NCBI RefSeq assembly: GCF_024362695.1
Contig: NC_065429.1
Coordinates: 372,001 to 436,000 of the forward strand
Reading direction: 5' to 3'
From: Pectinophora gossypiella
Taxonomy: Eukaryota; Arthropoda; Insecta; Lepidoptera; Gelechiidae
Length of the DNA: 64,000 bases
The notes under the pieces are model-generated. The model saw nothing but the letters and a program-made list of their open reading frames with translations, was not told where the DNA came from and made no database searches. Positions within the stretch are counted from its first letter, which is position 1; each line of letters begins with the position of its first letter. Below are positions 55,375 through 64,000 of the stretch, piece by piece. A program made the translations under genes and the position numbers.

Positions 55375-55830
55375 ATCAGAAATCAGAATCATTTATTCAA
55401 CGTAATTATCATGGATAAACTTGTTGAAGGTCAATGTAACATTTTTGAATTTTCGTCATTTCGCAAGGTGTTATGGCTGAGGAGAAGAAATGACAAGAAA
55501 CTGCAACAGCAACACATCTTTTAGAAACCAATGAGGATATACATTACAAGTTATTTAATAACTAGAGGAACACATTCAATACCAGACATTTTTATCATTT
55601 AGGTAGTCATTAATCTTATAATAAGCTTTTTTACATAAAGTAAGCTTCACGTGAGCTTTAAATTTATTTTCTGACAAATTTAAAATATTATCTGGTATTT
55701 TATTGTAAAAACGTATACATAACCCCAAAAAAGATGAATTTAATTTACTTAATCTAGAATTTTGAATAGCAATTTTATGTTTATTTCTTGTATTGTAAGT
55801 ATGCCTTTCACAGTTTCTCGGAATTGAATA
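55375..55830 (-). pseudogene. Jockey-like LINE 3' end
   Basis: 'ttattgtaaaaacgtataca' (55702) is also in the element at 36120-37270 (36510). The 3' part (agaatcatttattcaacgta) is the inverse of 22040-22320. The frame is broken. Confidence 0.65.
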
Positions 55831-55904
55831 TGTATTTTTTTGTGTTTTTAATGATATTTATTATCTTATTTTCCATTCATTATTTATAATAAACAACATC
55901 CAAT

Positions 55905-56230
55905 CAACAATAGCTGACAAACTCACAAAGTACCGGGACTTAGCAATAGAAATAAAAATACAGTACACATTGTCCCAATTGTTATCTCCTCAACAGGTGT
56001 CATCCCCAAAAGCCTAAATAGCAGCCTAAAAACCCTTGATATACCATCCTATATAATTACCACCATACAAAAAGCTACAATATTAAATACCTGTCGCATA
56101 ACCCGAAAGTTCCTTACTTCGCCCACCATTCATTGAATCACCTCAACCCCACTACACTTGGTTAAGGCCCGAGTGGTTATAAACTACCCCTCAAAAAGGG
56201 AGAATAGAAAATAAACTATAATAAATAATA
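55905..56230 (+). pseudogene. LINE ORF2 C-terminus, frameshifted
   Basis: ADKLTKYRDLAIEIK in one frame, then TGVIPKSLNSSLKTLD and IQKATILNTCRITRKFL in another. This matches the usual C-terminal tail of lepidopteran LINE ORF2 (KYRDLEIEIK ... GVIPK ... RKFL). A stop and a shift lie between. Confidence 0.65.
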
Positions 56231-56277
56231 ATAAAACACTTTATTGCACACAAATAAACAAACGCCAATACATACGC

Positions 56278-56395
56278 CATTACTTATTGCTATTTTACAT
56301 TTGTTTGCATTGCGCACTTACTTTTATATGCGCAAGTGTCAAATTGCAATTGCTTTCTTAGATGAATCGCTTCGATGTGGCCTTTTTAACCCCCA
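56278..56395. mobile_element. MITE family C partial copy
   Basis: 'ttgctattttacatttgttt' to 'cttcgatgtggcctttttaa'. Confidence 0.6.
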
Positions 56396-56699
56396 ATTAA
56401 ATATTAAAGAGCAGAAATGGTCGATTTTCAGGATTTGAATTCGGCGCGTAATAATAATTTGAACTCCTGCGAAATAACACATATCAAATATTTTTATTTA
56501 CGCGTTTTTATTATTTTTTATATTTGCTCTTCTATTGTAGCAGGCGCTTTGAGATAATTCCGCAATAATTGTCACGTTTTTTTTTTTAATTTAACACGTT
56601 GATGAACACATGAATCTTCTTTTAGACACATATCATTGGCGACAAGGTGAAAACGTACTATGGAAGTCTGGAACAGTGGGCGATTTGATATTCCTTGGG

Positions 56700-56970
56700 T
56701 GGTATGGTAACACCAGATTATAGTGTCCTTTGTACGTAGTATTATTCTTTATTATTTGCCCACAGTGGCACTTCGGACACTTCATATAAACAGCCTCGTT
56801 TTGCACAGACGCCACACATTGACGTTATCGTCCACGCGCATCTGTGTGTGTGAATTCTGACACCATACGATTCAAGTCTAAACTATGTTCGAGATGAGGT
56901 AAACCTAGCTCAGCCGGTGGTGGGAAGCGGAGAGTTGCCGTTCTATACGTAGTATTATTCCTTATTCTAT
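56700..56970. repeat. Dispersed repeat family G
   Basis: Shares 'ggtaaacctagctcagccgg' and 'gttgccgttctatacgtagt' with 24005-24165. Confidence 0.5.
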
Positions 56971-56974
56971 GCTT

Positions 56975-57750
56975 ATTTAGAGAAGTGTTTTGTTTTATAC
57001 ATTTTTTCTAGCTCTACCTTCAAATACCAGTAAAGCATTGCACAAACGTAGTTATGATTCGTTATAAAATCAAAAAAAGAATTAACCGATTTCGAAATTC
57101 AAATTAGCCAATCAGCGCTCACCGAAATTGGCGTTAGCACTTTCCTGCGACGTGATTGGTGTAGCAATGGGTTCTATTCTGTAATTGGTGTTCAACTTTC
57201 ACTCCTGCGCTTTCCCTCGCTTTTTGTTTTCTATAATCGATCGATTCGATTAACCCTGCCCGTAATTATGGGTTAACTACATTCGCATCGTGGTTGGTTC
57301 CTATTGGGGCAGGCAGAGCGTAAAAAACAGGGTCGATTTGAGTTTGCATTCATGTCTGGATCGTAGATAAATGGATCCAGGATCTGTGTCCGGGTAATGG
57401 CAATGGGCTCCTATTACATTACTATACTTACTGTACATCTCTACCTACCCCTTCGGGGATGCAAGCGTGATTCTGACAATTCTAAGCCAGTTCTCCGAAT
57501 ACGGCTATCAACGATCCCACTCCAGAGGACCGGAAAGTGATACCCCGAAGCCGTCACAAAACCAATCAGGAATTACGCCCCAATTTGGGAATAACAGGAA
57601 AACGTCACATTTTCCCAATGTAAGTAATACAATAACAAATATGTTATGATGAACGCAGAAATGTTCTGATAAAAACTCCGCGGGTGTTGGTGTTCGTACA
57701 GTGATACGGAATGGTACGGGATGACACTATGCGAGATGTAACTAGGAGGA
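56975..57750. other. Mostly unique non-coding sequence
   Basis: No exon was recognised. A SINE/LINE tail scrap (ctaccccttcggggatgcaa) lies at about 57446. Confidence 0.45.
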
Positions 57751-57756
57751 ATTATA

Positions 57757-58080
57757 CATAACATACATATACGTGCCACTGCTGGGCACAGGCCTCCCCT
57801 CAATGAACCGGAGGGGGCATGGAGCATACTCCACCACGCTGCTCCAATGCGGGTTGGTGGAGGTGTTTTTACGGCTAATAGCCGGGACCAACGGCTTAAC
57901 GTGCCCTCCGAAGCACGGAATCATCTTACAGTTTCGGACAATCAGGTGATTAACAGCCTCCGTGGTCTAGTGGTTAGAGCGTTAGGCTCACGATCTGGAG
58001 GTTCGGGTTCGATTCCCGATGGGGACATTGTCGAAATCACTTTGTGAAACTGTCCTTTGTTTGGTAAGGACTTTTCAGGA
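57757..58080. repeat. Two SINE pieces head to head
   Basis: 57757-57955 is the 3' part on the minus strand. 57956-58080 is the head on the plus strand (CCTCCGTGGTCTAGTGG, ggttcgggttcgattcccga). The junction restarts inside 'aatcaggtgatta'. Confidence 0.65.
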
Positions 58081-58099
58081 GGAATTATATTTAATCATT

Positions 58100-58405
58100 A
58101 TCCCGCGCAGGTCGTGTGCATTATTTAGAAGATATTAATGCATGGGATTAACTGTCTGAGAACTGATATTAGGCAGCTAAATTACTCAATTGTATACCAA
58201 TGTTTTATGTTTATTTTTATTATTTTTTTCAAGAACGTCTGCCCTGTGCCGAGGTTTTTCTTGCAGCTTCTTTTCCCCGGCTATACAGGTTGTGAGAAGC
58301 TGCAGTAGTTTTAGGCGGATGAGACGTTCGTTATGTAAAAATTGACGATTCAAAGTGTAATCTATGTTACCTACTGAATAAAGATATCTTTGAATTTGAA
58401 TTGTG
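58100..58405 (+). repeat. Jockey-like LINE 3' UTR
   Basis: 'catgggattaactgtctgag' to 'tatctttgaatttgaatt' is the reverse complement of 36120-36400. It contains only the last residues of ORF2. Confidence 0.75.
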
Positions 58406-58570
58406 AGGACCCCGATACCGACCCCGCCGGCGTGACCAACCATATTATGTATTTATGGGACGATCAGGGGGAGTCTCCTCAGACGGGAACCCATCATTCG
58501 TCTCTTCAAACCGGCTACTGTCCATAATCGGAAGAAATAACGATGCTACCAGATCAAATCTTAAGCCTAG

Positions 58571-59010
58571 GTTACACAGTGCGAGCTAACATGCGAGCTG
58601 ACCGAGTCAGTTATTGAGGTGCAGCTACTACGCACGTGTGACCGCATCATATGAGTTACTGTCATGTGCGAGTGAGACAGTTGCTCGCGTTCGAGTTACT
58701 TCAACAGTTTTTGTTTTTACCCGCTACTTGCCTTCCCCCACCACACCACTCGCACGCCGCTCGGTCGTCAACTCGCACGATTTTGCGAAATGACAGTAGC
58801 TCGTACGCTCGGGTCCACGCCGAGTACAGTGTTTCTTGTTTGGGCGACATGATATAAACGAATTATAGCAGTACACTGGTATAGTAGCTGTCTTCTGCGA
58901 CGCCAGCAGTTTGCATAGTGCGACCGTGCGAGGCGAGTCGAGCTACTGTCATACGAGTACACAGACACAGTAGCTGTCTATTGTCACATCAGCTGCTCGC
59001 ACTGTGTAAC
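58571..59010. mobile_element. TA-flanked MITE with inverted ends
   Basis: Ends GGTTACACAGTGCGAGC and GCTCGCACTGTGTAACC, with TA on both sides (58568-58569, 59011-59013 region). The 440-bp interior is GC-richer and rich in gcgag/ctcgc motifs. TA duplication suggests Tc1/mariner-type mobilisation. Confidence 0.65.
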
Positions 59011-59564
59011 CTAACCTTTACTTTACTTTGATAATCCACCAAGAAGTTACAATGCAAGACGATTGCTTAGATATTAACGGATGGAAACGTGGTGATCCCG
59101 GAGATAGCGTGATGCATTCCTTCAACTTCACACAGACTAATAAGAGATACTATGTATCAGACGAACATCTCTAGTACTAACGTTTTGTTTGGTTGGTTCT
59201 AATGATAAATGACAGTTGATTTTTTTTAAATCATTTTATTTTACTTGGCAAAGGACTACGCGTCAGGCTGCCTAGTGTACAGGAGCGGGTTGTTCAAAAG
59301 ATAAGGTCTTGTAACCGGGATCGGTATTATTCTACAGATTTTATTTGCTCTCAAATCTTCAGGTTAGGTAAGTGGACCCTGTGAGAAACAGGATAACGCT
59401 AGGGAGATGATGACTGGTGCTAGTCCGGTACCGGGGATCAAACCCGTGCCCTCGAAAAACAAGACGGCAACACATGCCTACAGTGACTTTCGCTGTAAAA
59501 CCATCTGATTTACTTTACGTCACTTATTTTAATTATTATGATATGACGTATAATTTAAAATGTG

Positions 59565-59870
59565 GTGTTAGAGGAGGATGGAAAGACTAATGAGGAAGTG
59601 CTAATAAGAGTAAGGGAAAACAGGCAAATATTGAGAGTTATTGAGTGCAGAAGGGTCAAGATTATTGGACGCTTAATGAGACACGACTTATTTATTTAAA
59701 AAATTATGGATGGAAAGCTACAAGGAAAGAGATGAAGGGGAAGACCAAGGAGAGCTTACATGGAACAAATAGAGAAGGCGAACGTCGTATCTTATAAGGA
59801 AGTCAAAGAATTGACCTTTGATAGACGAGAATGCTTACTATAGCGTTAAGGAGTTCATTGATAAATGAAT
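59565..59870 (+). pseudogene. Degenerate RTE-like LINE 3' region
   Basis: 'attattggacgcttaatgag' and 'aaagctacaaggaaagagat' parallel the GHLIRHD and GKRGRGRPR coding parts at 43510-43600, with stops. The tail continues at 60070-60118 (gacaagagcgtggctctta). Confidence 0.6.
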
Positions 59871-60349
59871 AGTGAAGTGTTCTGATCTAGTTCTTATTAA
59901 ATATTAACTACTTATTGTTACACAAAATATCTTGAATTAAGTATATAAGTTAAATTGATTTTTTTTTTATAAAATAATGATGTTCAACTAAACTTAATGT
60001 TAATAATGTATGATAGATAAATAATGACAATGTATGATAAATACAAAATAAATATATTCATGAATATGAATATGAATGGAGAATGCTACACCGACAAGAG
60101 CGTGGCTCTTAAATTAGTAATGATGACATGACTCGCCTAATGATCTGACTATGCTCATATAGTGACAAATAATACATTAAGATTAAAAATACTCAGAAAC
60201 TCTGTGTGGTAATGAAAACATTGCTAATGATTCTAAGGTCATTATCATTACTGTAATATAAATAACTTTTGGGCAATGTCATTTATGAATACTCATTCAG
60301 AAAAAAAAACTGAAGGTTATGCATTGTTTTTTTTTTTTTTTTTATAATG

Positions 60350-60790
60350 TTATGGGCGATAGCCTGATCCCTTATCACCATAAAGTTCATCATATCCATC
60401 TTAGGACTTCGTATCAACAGTGGCTGCAAGTTGTCTTTGATTACTTGTGGCTCTGCCCACCCCATTTGGGATTACGGGCGTGAGTTTATGTATGTATGTA
60501 TAACATAACATAACAAATACTTTATTGCACAAACAGGAAAAAACAAAATACAAAACAAAAGAGAAATAGAATTAGTACAATAGGCGGCCTTATTGCTAAG
60601 TAGCAATCTCTTCCAGGCAACCTTTAAAACTACATCAGCCCTGGTGCCAGGGTTGTTATTGAGCCGCCAAAGGTCCCTGACACGGCTCATGTAGCGACTA
60701 CGTGGTTACCATCAATAAGTAGTCACCGGGACCAACGGCTTTAAAAACCCCGAAGCACGAATCTTACTTTCGAACAATCGGGTATTCAGT
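60350..60790. repeat. Repeat cluster: H tail, K LINE end, S2 SINE
   Basis: 60350-60505 is family H (plus), 60508-60625 is family K (tactttattgcacaaacagg ... ggcggccttattgctaagta), and 60635-60790 is an S2 fragment (minus). Confidence 0.6.
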
Positions 60791-60794
60791 GCGA

Positions 60795-61260
60795 TACAGT
60801 TTGTATAAAAAAAAATCTTTTATTATACACTTTTATAACGTCTCTTGTATCTATCATCCCCAGTTACGTTTTCAACCCTATTGTTCTGCTCGTCCTACTA
60901 AGAATTACAAGCATTTTAAGTTTGCTTTCTAAACCATAAAATCTCACAAAAAATAACTAACAGCAGCAGCTTATTGCATACAAAATCAAGGTAAGTACTT
61001 ATACTTTTGTCTGGCTGAATAGTAAGTACCTAACGGATTTAAAATAATACGTCGGAATGTGGTTTTACCAAGGCGAAGTTAGGGCGTTTTTGCTAATCGA
61101 ATATGGAGAAAGCTATAAACAACTCAATAAAATTATTTATTATTATTAAATTACTTATAAATAATAAAGACTTCATGTTGCATAAACCATCCAATTATCA
61201 CCAGAAGACTTGTCCGAACGGCCGTCACATGGTTATCTACGATGCCTCATCGTTTGTACA
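60795..61260. other. AT-rich sequence upstream of a putative promoter
   Basis: No repeat or exon is recognised. GC content rises after about 61200 toward the exon at 61419. Confidence 0.45.
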
Positions 61261-61418
61261 TCAATAATATACGTTTAGTGCATCGCGAGCCGTCGGGCAG
61301 TAAGGTAGCGCGAATCGGACCGCTCAAACCGCGCACCCAAAAAGACCTTTTCAACAAACCGCGCGCGAAAAAAACCTAATTTTAAAAAGTGGCTGTGAAC
61401 AAAAGTAAAGTTACAAAA

Positions 61419-61504
61419 ATGGCGGACGGTGATATTCCTTTAGTGAAAAGTTTTACAAGCGACGTCGAATTCGCAAGCAATGGAAAAACAAAAAGCAATT
61501 CCAG
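61419..61504 (+). CDS. First coding exon of a plus-strand gene running out of the window
   Basis: ATG in a good context (acaaaaATGGCG), 28 codons (MADGDIPLVKSFTSDVEF then ASNGKTKSNS) plus two bases, and a donor AG|GTAATT at 61505. A GC-rich leader with no obvious splice acceptor precedes it (61270-61418), so this may be a separate transcription start or an alternative promoter of the transcript starting near 51206. The peptide has no signal sequence and is too short to assign to a family. The following exon is not visible before the window end. Confidence 0.6.
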
Positions 61505-62189
61505 GTAATTTTTGTCTGTGTTTAGTCTTAATGATTTTAGTATTTATTGTGTTGCGTTGTATGTAAGTAGGTAACTGGTTTTTGTGCGGTTCGCCAAGTT
61601 GCAATATGGTTACTTCTTAGTAGGTAGGTAGCTATTCGGTTATTTGTATGCGAATACAATGGACTATTCGCTAAACGGTATTCTATTCTCCTATCGAAGC
61701 TGTTTACCTGGTTTCCTGCGACATATTTGACGAATAGGATAATAAGTACAATATTAAGTTTAGGTAATTACTAGTCAAATGAGATACTTTTTACCGACTT
61801 CAAAAAAGGAGGAGGTTCGCAATTCGACCGTATTTTTTTTACTAAACTACAAAACATAAGAATATTTTATTTTTCTGAACTTTGGCATCGAACATTAAGT
61901 AGTTATATACGCATAACTTTAAATGGATTTTCATACAGTACTTACTACGATTTACAGTTCTTCAAGAAGACCTATAAAATAGAAAACCCAAGCGATACCG
62001 GGTCGACTCCCTAGTCAAATGAATGTAAACGCGACAAAATGTCAAACATATTATGACAGCCACTGCTTACCCCGGTGGGAAATAGATGGGAGTTTATACA
62101 AAATGTCGTAAATGAAAAAAAATAAGAAGTTATTTTTTAATTTCAAATAATAGTTACAAAACGCGTGTCTATCTAATGTTTATATCAAT
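61505..62189 (+). other. Start of intron of the plus-strand gene
   Basis: AT-rich with a SINE-tail scrap (62058-62095, cttaccccggtgggaaatag). No exon was recognised. Confidence 0.5.
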
Positions 62190-62716
62190 CAATCAATAAT
62201 ACTTTATTGCAAAACGACGTACACAAAGGACATAAACATACGAAAAAAAAAAGCACAATAGGCGGCCTTATTCCTAAACATCAAATTCTGCCAGGCAACC
62301 TTAGGGTGAAAGAAGTTTATGCATTGGGGCGCGGGCTGGTGCAATAAACATATACACATATAATACATAATATTATATACACATTTATATATTTCCTGAT
62401 TCATATGTTCAGCGCATGCTCATTATGAGCATAATATTATAATTTATCTTTGAACTAGGCATAATTTAACTTTATATTTGTTGATAAGCGTCTTTGTTTA
62501 AATAAAGATTGTACTGGCATAAGGAAGTAGTTGACATAATGTTATTAATTTTAAAGTGACAAAATATTTTTCAATGACATTTGTTTTTCCTTCTATTTTT
62601 AAAAAAGAATCGATCAGCCATAAGGCTACGTTATATATATAAATATATAACGTCACAACACTAACCTACTTACGTACTTTGACAGATTTTTATTTATTTA
62701 TTTATGGTTTTTTTTA
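62190..62716. other. LINE 3' end and AT-rich spacer
   Basis: 62190-62310 is family K ('aatactttattgcaaaacga', 'ggcggccttattcctaaaca'). The rest holds nothing recognised except a palindromic tata run near 62630-62650. Confidence 0.5.
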
Positions 62717-63046
62717 ACAGCCTCCGTGGTCTAGTGGTTAGAGCGTTAGACTCACGATCTGGAGGTCCGGGTTCGATTCCCGATGGGAACATTGTCGAAA
62801 TCACTTTGTGAGACAATCCTTTGTTTGGTAAGGACTTTTCAGCCTTGAAACACCTGATTGTCCGAAAAAATAGGATGATTCCGTGCTTCGGAGGGCACGT
62901 CAAGCCGTTGGTCCCGGCTATTAGACGTAAAAACACCTCCGCCAACCCGCAGTGGAGCAGCGTGGTGGAGTACGCTCCATACCCCTTCCGGTTGATTGAG
63001 AGGAGGCCTGTGCCCAGCAGTTGGACGTATATAGGCTGTTTATGTA
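62717..63046 (+). repeat. tRNA-derived SINE (S2b), most complete copy
   Basis: Head CCTCCGTGGTCTAGTGGTTAG (A box) and GGTCCGGGTTCGATTCCCG (B box). The body runs through 'gcttcggagggcacgtcaag' to 'cagttggacgtatataggct'. Confidence 0.85.
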
Positions 63047-63101
63047 TCACGCTTGTATCTCCGAAGGGGTAGCACGGACTACACCGACAAGAGCGTGGCT
63101 C

Positions 63102-63208
63102 TTAACACTTTCAAGGACAGAACGTCTAATGACGTTCCGATTCCAAGGTGTCATTCTATCTGTTATGAACTATCAATGTCTCATGGTCTCTGCCCGTGAA
63201 AGGGTTAA
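63102..63208. mobile_element. TTAA-flanked MITE, copy 3
   Basis: TTAA at 63102-63105 and 63205-63208. The ends are CACTTTCAAGGACAGAACG and CTCTGCCCGTGAAAGGG. Confidence 0.65.
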
Positions 63209-63292
63209 ATTAGTGATGACCTTAATGCCACAAGATATTGATAAATACGTAGTGTCTTCGCAAACCAATACCCCGTTACGGATCACCAGCGT

Positions 63293-63603
63293 GAGTTCTT
63301 ATCGTGTGGGTTGATAGGTGGATGACCAACCTCATCAACCCTGGTGTCAGGGTTACTATTGAGCCGCCAAAGGCCCCTGACATGGCTCTCATACTAACAT
63401 CAGTAACTAGTAACCGGGACCAACGGCTTAACGTGCCTTCCGAAGCACGGATCATCTTACTTCTGGACAATCAGGTGATCAGCCTGCAATGTCCTAATCA
63501 AACTAGGGACCACAAAGAGATTTTTGTGATTTGCCCCACCGGGTTCGAACGCGGGACCTCCGGATCGTGAGCCCAACGCTCAACCACTGGACCACGGCGG
63601 CCG
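63293..63603 (-). repeat. tRNA-derived SINE (S2), full copy
   Basis: On the minus strand: GGCCGCCGTGGTCCAGTGG, 'gtcccgcgttcgaacccggt', ending 'atcaacccacacgataag'. Confidence 0.8.
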
Positions 63604-63732
63604 TTAAAGACTTTGATGAGAGTAGAAGCGAAAGTAGTGTCAGGATCCTAGGAAGTAGAATTTTATAGTCTGGTTACTCCGGTGGGAAATATGCGTGAGT
63701 TTATGTATGTATGTATGTATTTTATGGTAGCA

Positions 63733-63823
63733 CGTACCGGGTGAGAGCCTGCAGCGCTCCCCATTTGTCCGGCCAAGTAGTTAATGCCATCTGCGGCAAA
63801 TCTACAATAAGTCACGAAAAAAA
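63733..63823 (+). repeat. Family F fragment
   Basis: 'taccgggtgagagcctgcag' to 'gcggcaaatctacaataagt'. It follows a tatg microsatellite at 63700-63720. Confidence 0.65.
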
Positions 63824-64000
63824 ATGGTTGCACGTATGTATGTATGGAAATAAACGTGCAGCCATACAATCAAAACGCTGACATTTAGGCGAATAATAAC
63901 TTGAATGGCTCAATGTCAATTGTAAGTGCTGTGTCATACATACTGTCGTAAAATTTCATCCAAACACGCACTCTTAACTATATTCATGAAATTATCATGA

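Noticed and set aside
58768..58968. 66-residue minus ORF
   Set aside because: Lies wholly inside the TA-flanked MITE.
62694..63050. 118-residue minus ORF
   Set aside because: Antisense of a tRNA-derived SINE.
1..64000. CRISPR arrays, bacterial operons, phage or plasmid features
   Set aside because: Introns, SINEs, LINEs and base composition indicate insect nuclear DNA; the regular 15-bp repeats are coding.

Overview
The window looks like nuclear DNA of a moth or butterfly (Lepidoptera). It is AT-rich, has spliced genes with GT-AG introns, and is crowded with tRNA-derived SINEs, palindromic MITEs and 5'-truncated LINE fragments of lepidopteran type. No species can be named from sequence alone, and there is no sign of bacterial or organellar DNA.

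The main feature is one very large minus-strand gene. I joined its exons by splice sites and codon phase: 43007-43121, 40703-40778, 39174-39286, 38261-38409, 37529-37779, 35352-35598, 23642-23835, 22603-22686, 21241-21980, 19259-20937 and the 8.7-kb terminal exon 9135-17823. All ten junctions keep the reading frame and give about 4,111 residues from the first zinc-finger exon to the stop. A possible start exon lies at 44865-44902. The N-terminal part has two C2H2 zinc fingers, one split by an intron, then a short coiled coil. Next come a KSTLEKKS-type repeat and a 560-residue basic/acidic segment. The terminal exon holds a cysteine array built on (P/K)DPCxKP units, followed by Cys/Pro-rich and SQEIRS-like repeat regions. 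I do not recognise the family.

The 9.8-kb intron 25779-35351 (part of the larger intron 23836-35351) holds an oppositely oriented, apparently intronless Cys-rich gene (29635-30800) and a small C2H2 zinc-finger ORF (26669-26875). Two exon-like minus-strand segments (25623-25778 and 24489-24569) do not fit the frame of the main transcript.

Right of 51 kb there are signs of a plus-strand gene running out of the window: a 5' UTR-like exon ending in a strong donor at 51521, and a first coding exon at 61419-61504 (ATG to donor, about 29 residues).

The rest (1-9 kb, introns, 45-64 kb) is repeats: at least five palindromic MITE families, TTAA- and TA-flanked MITEs, several tRNA-SINE families, Jockey-, RTE- and CR1-like LINE remnants, and a 3.2-kb TIR element inserted into a SINE. 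Several transposon ends lie within a few bases of splice sites of the giant gene.
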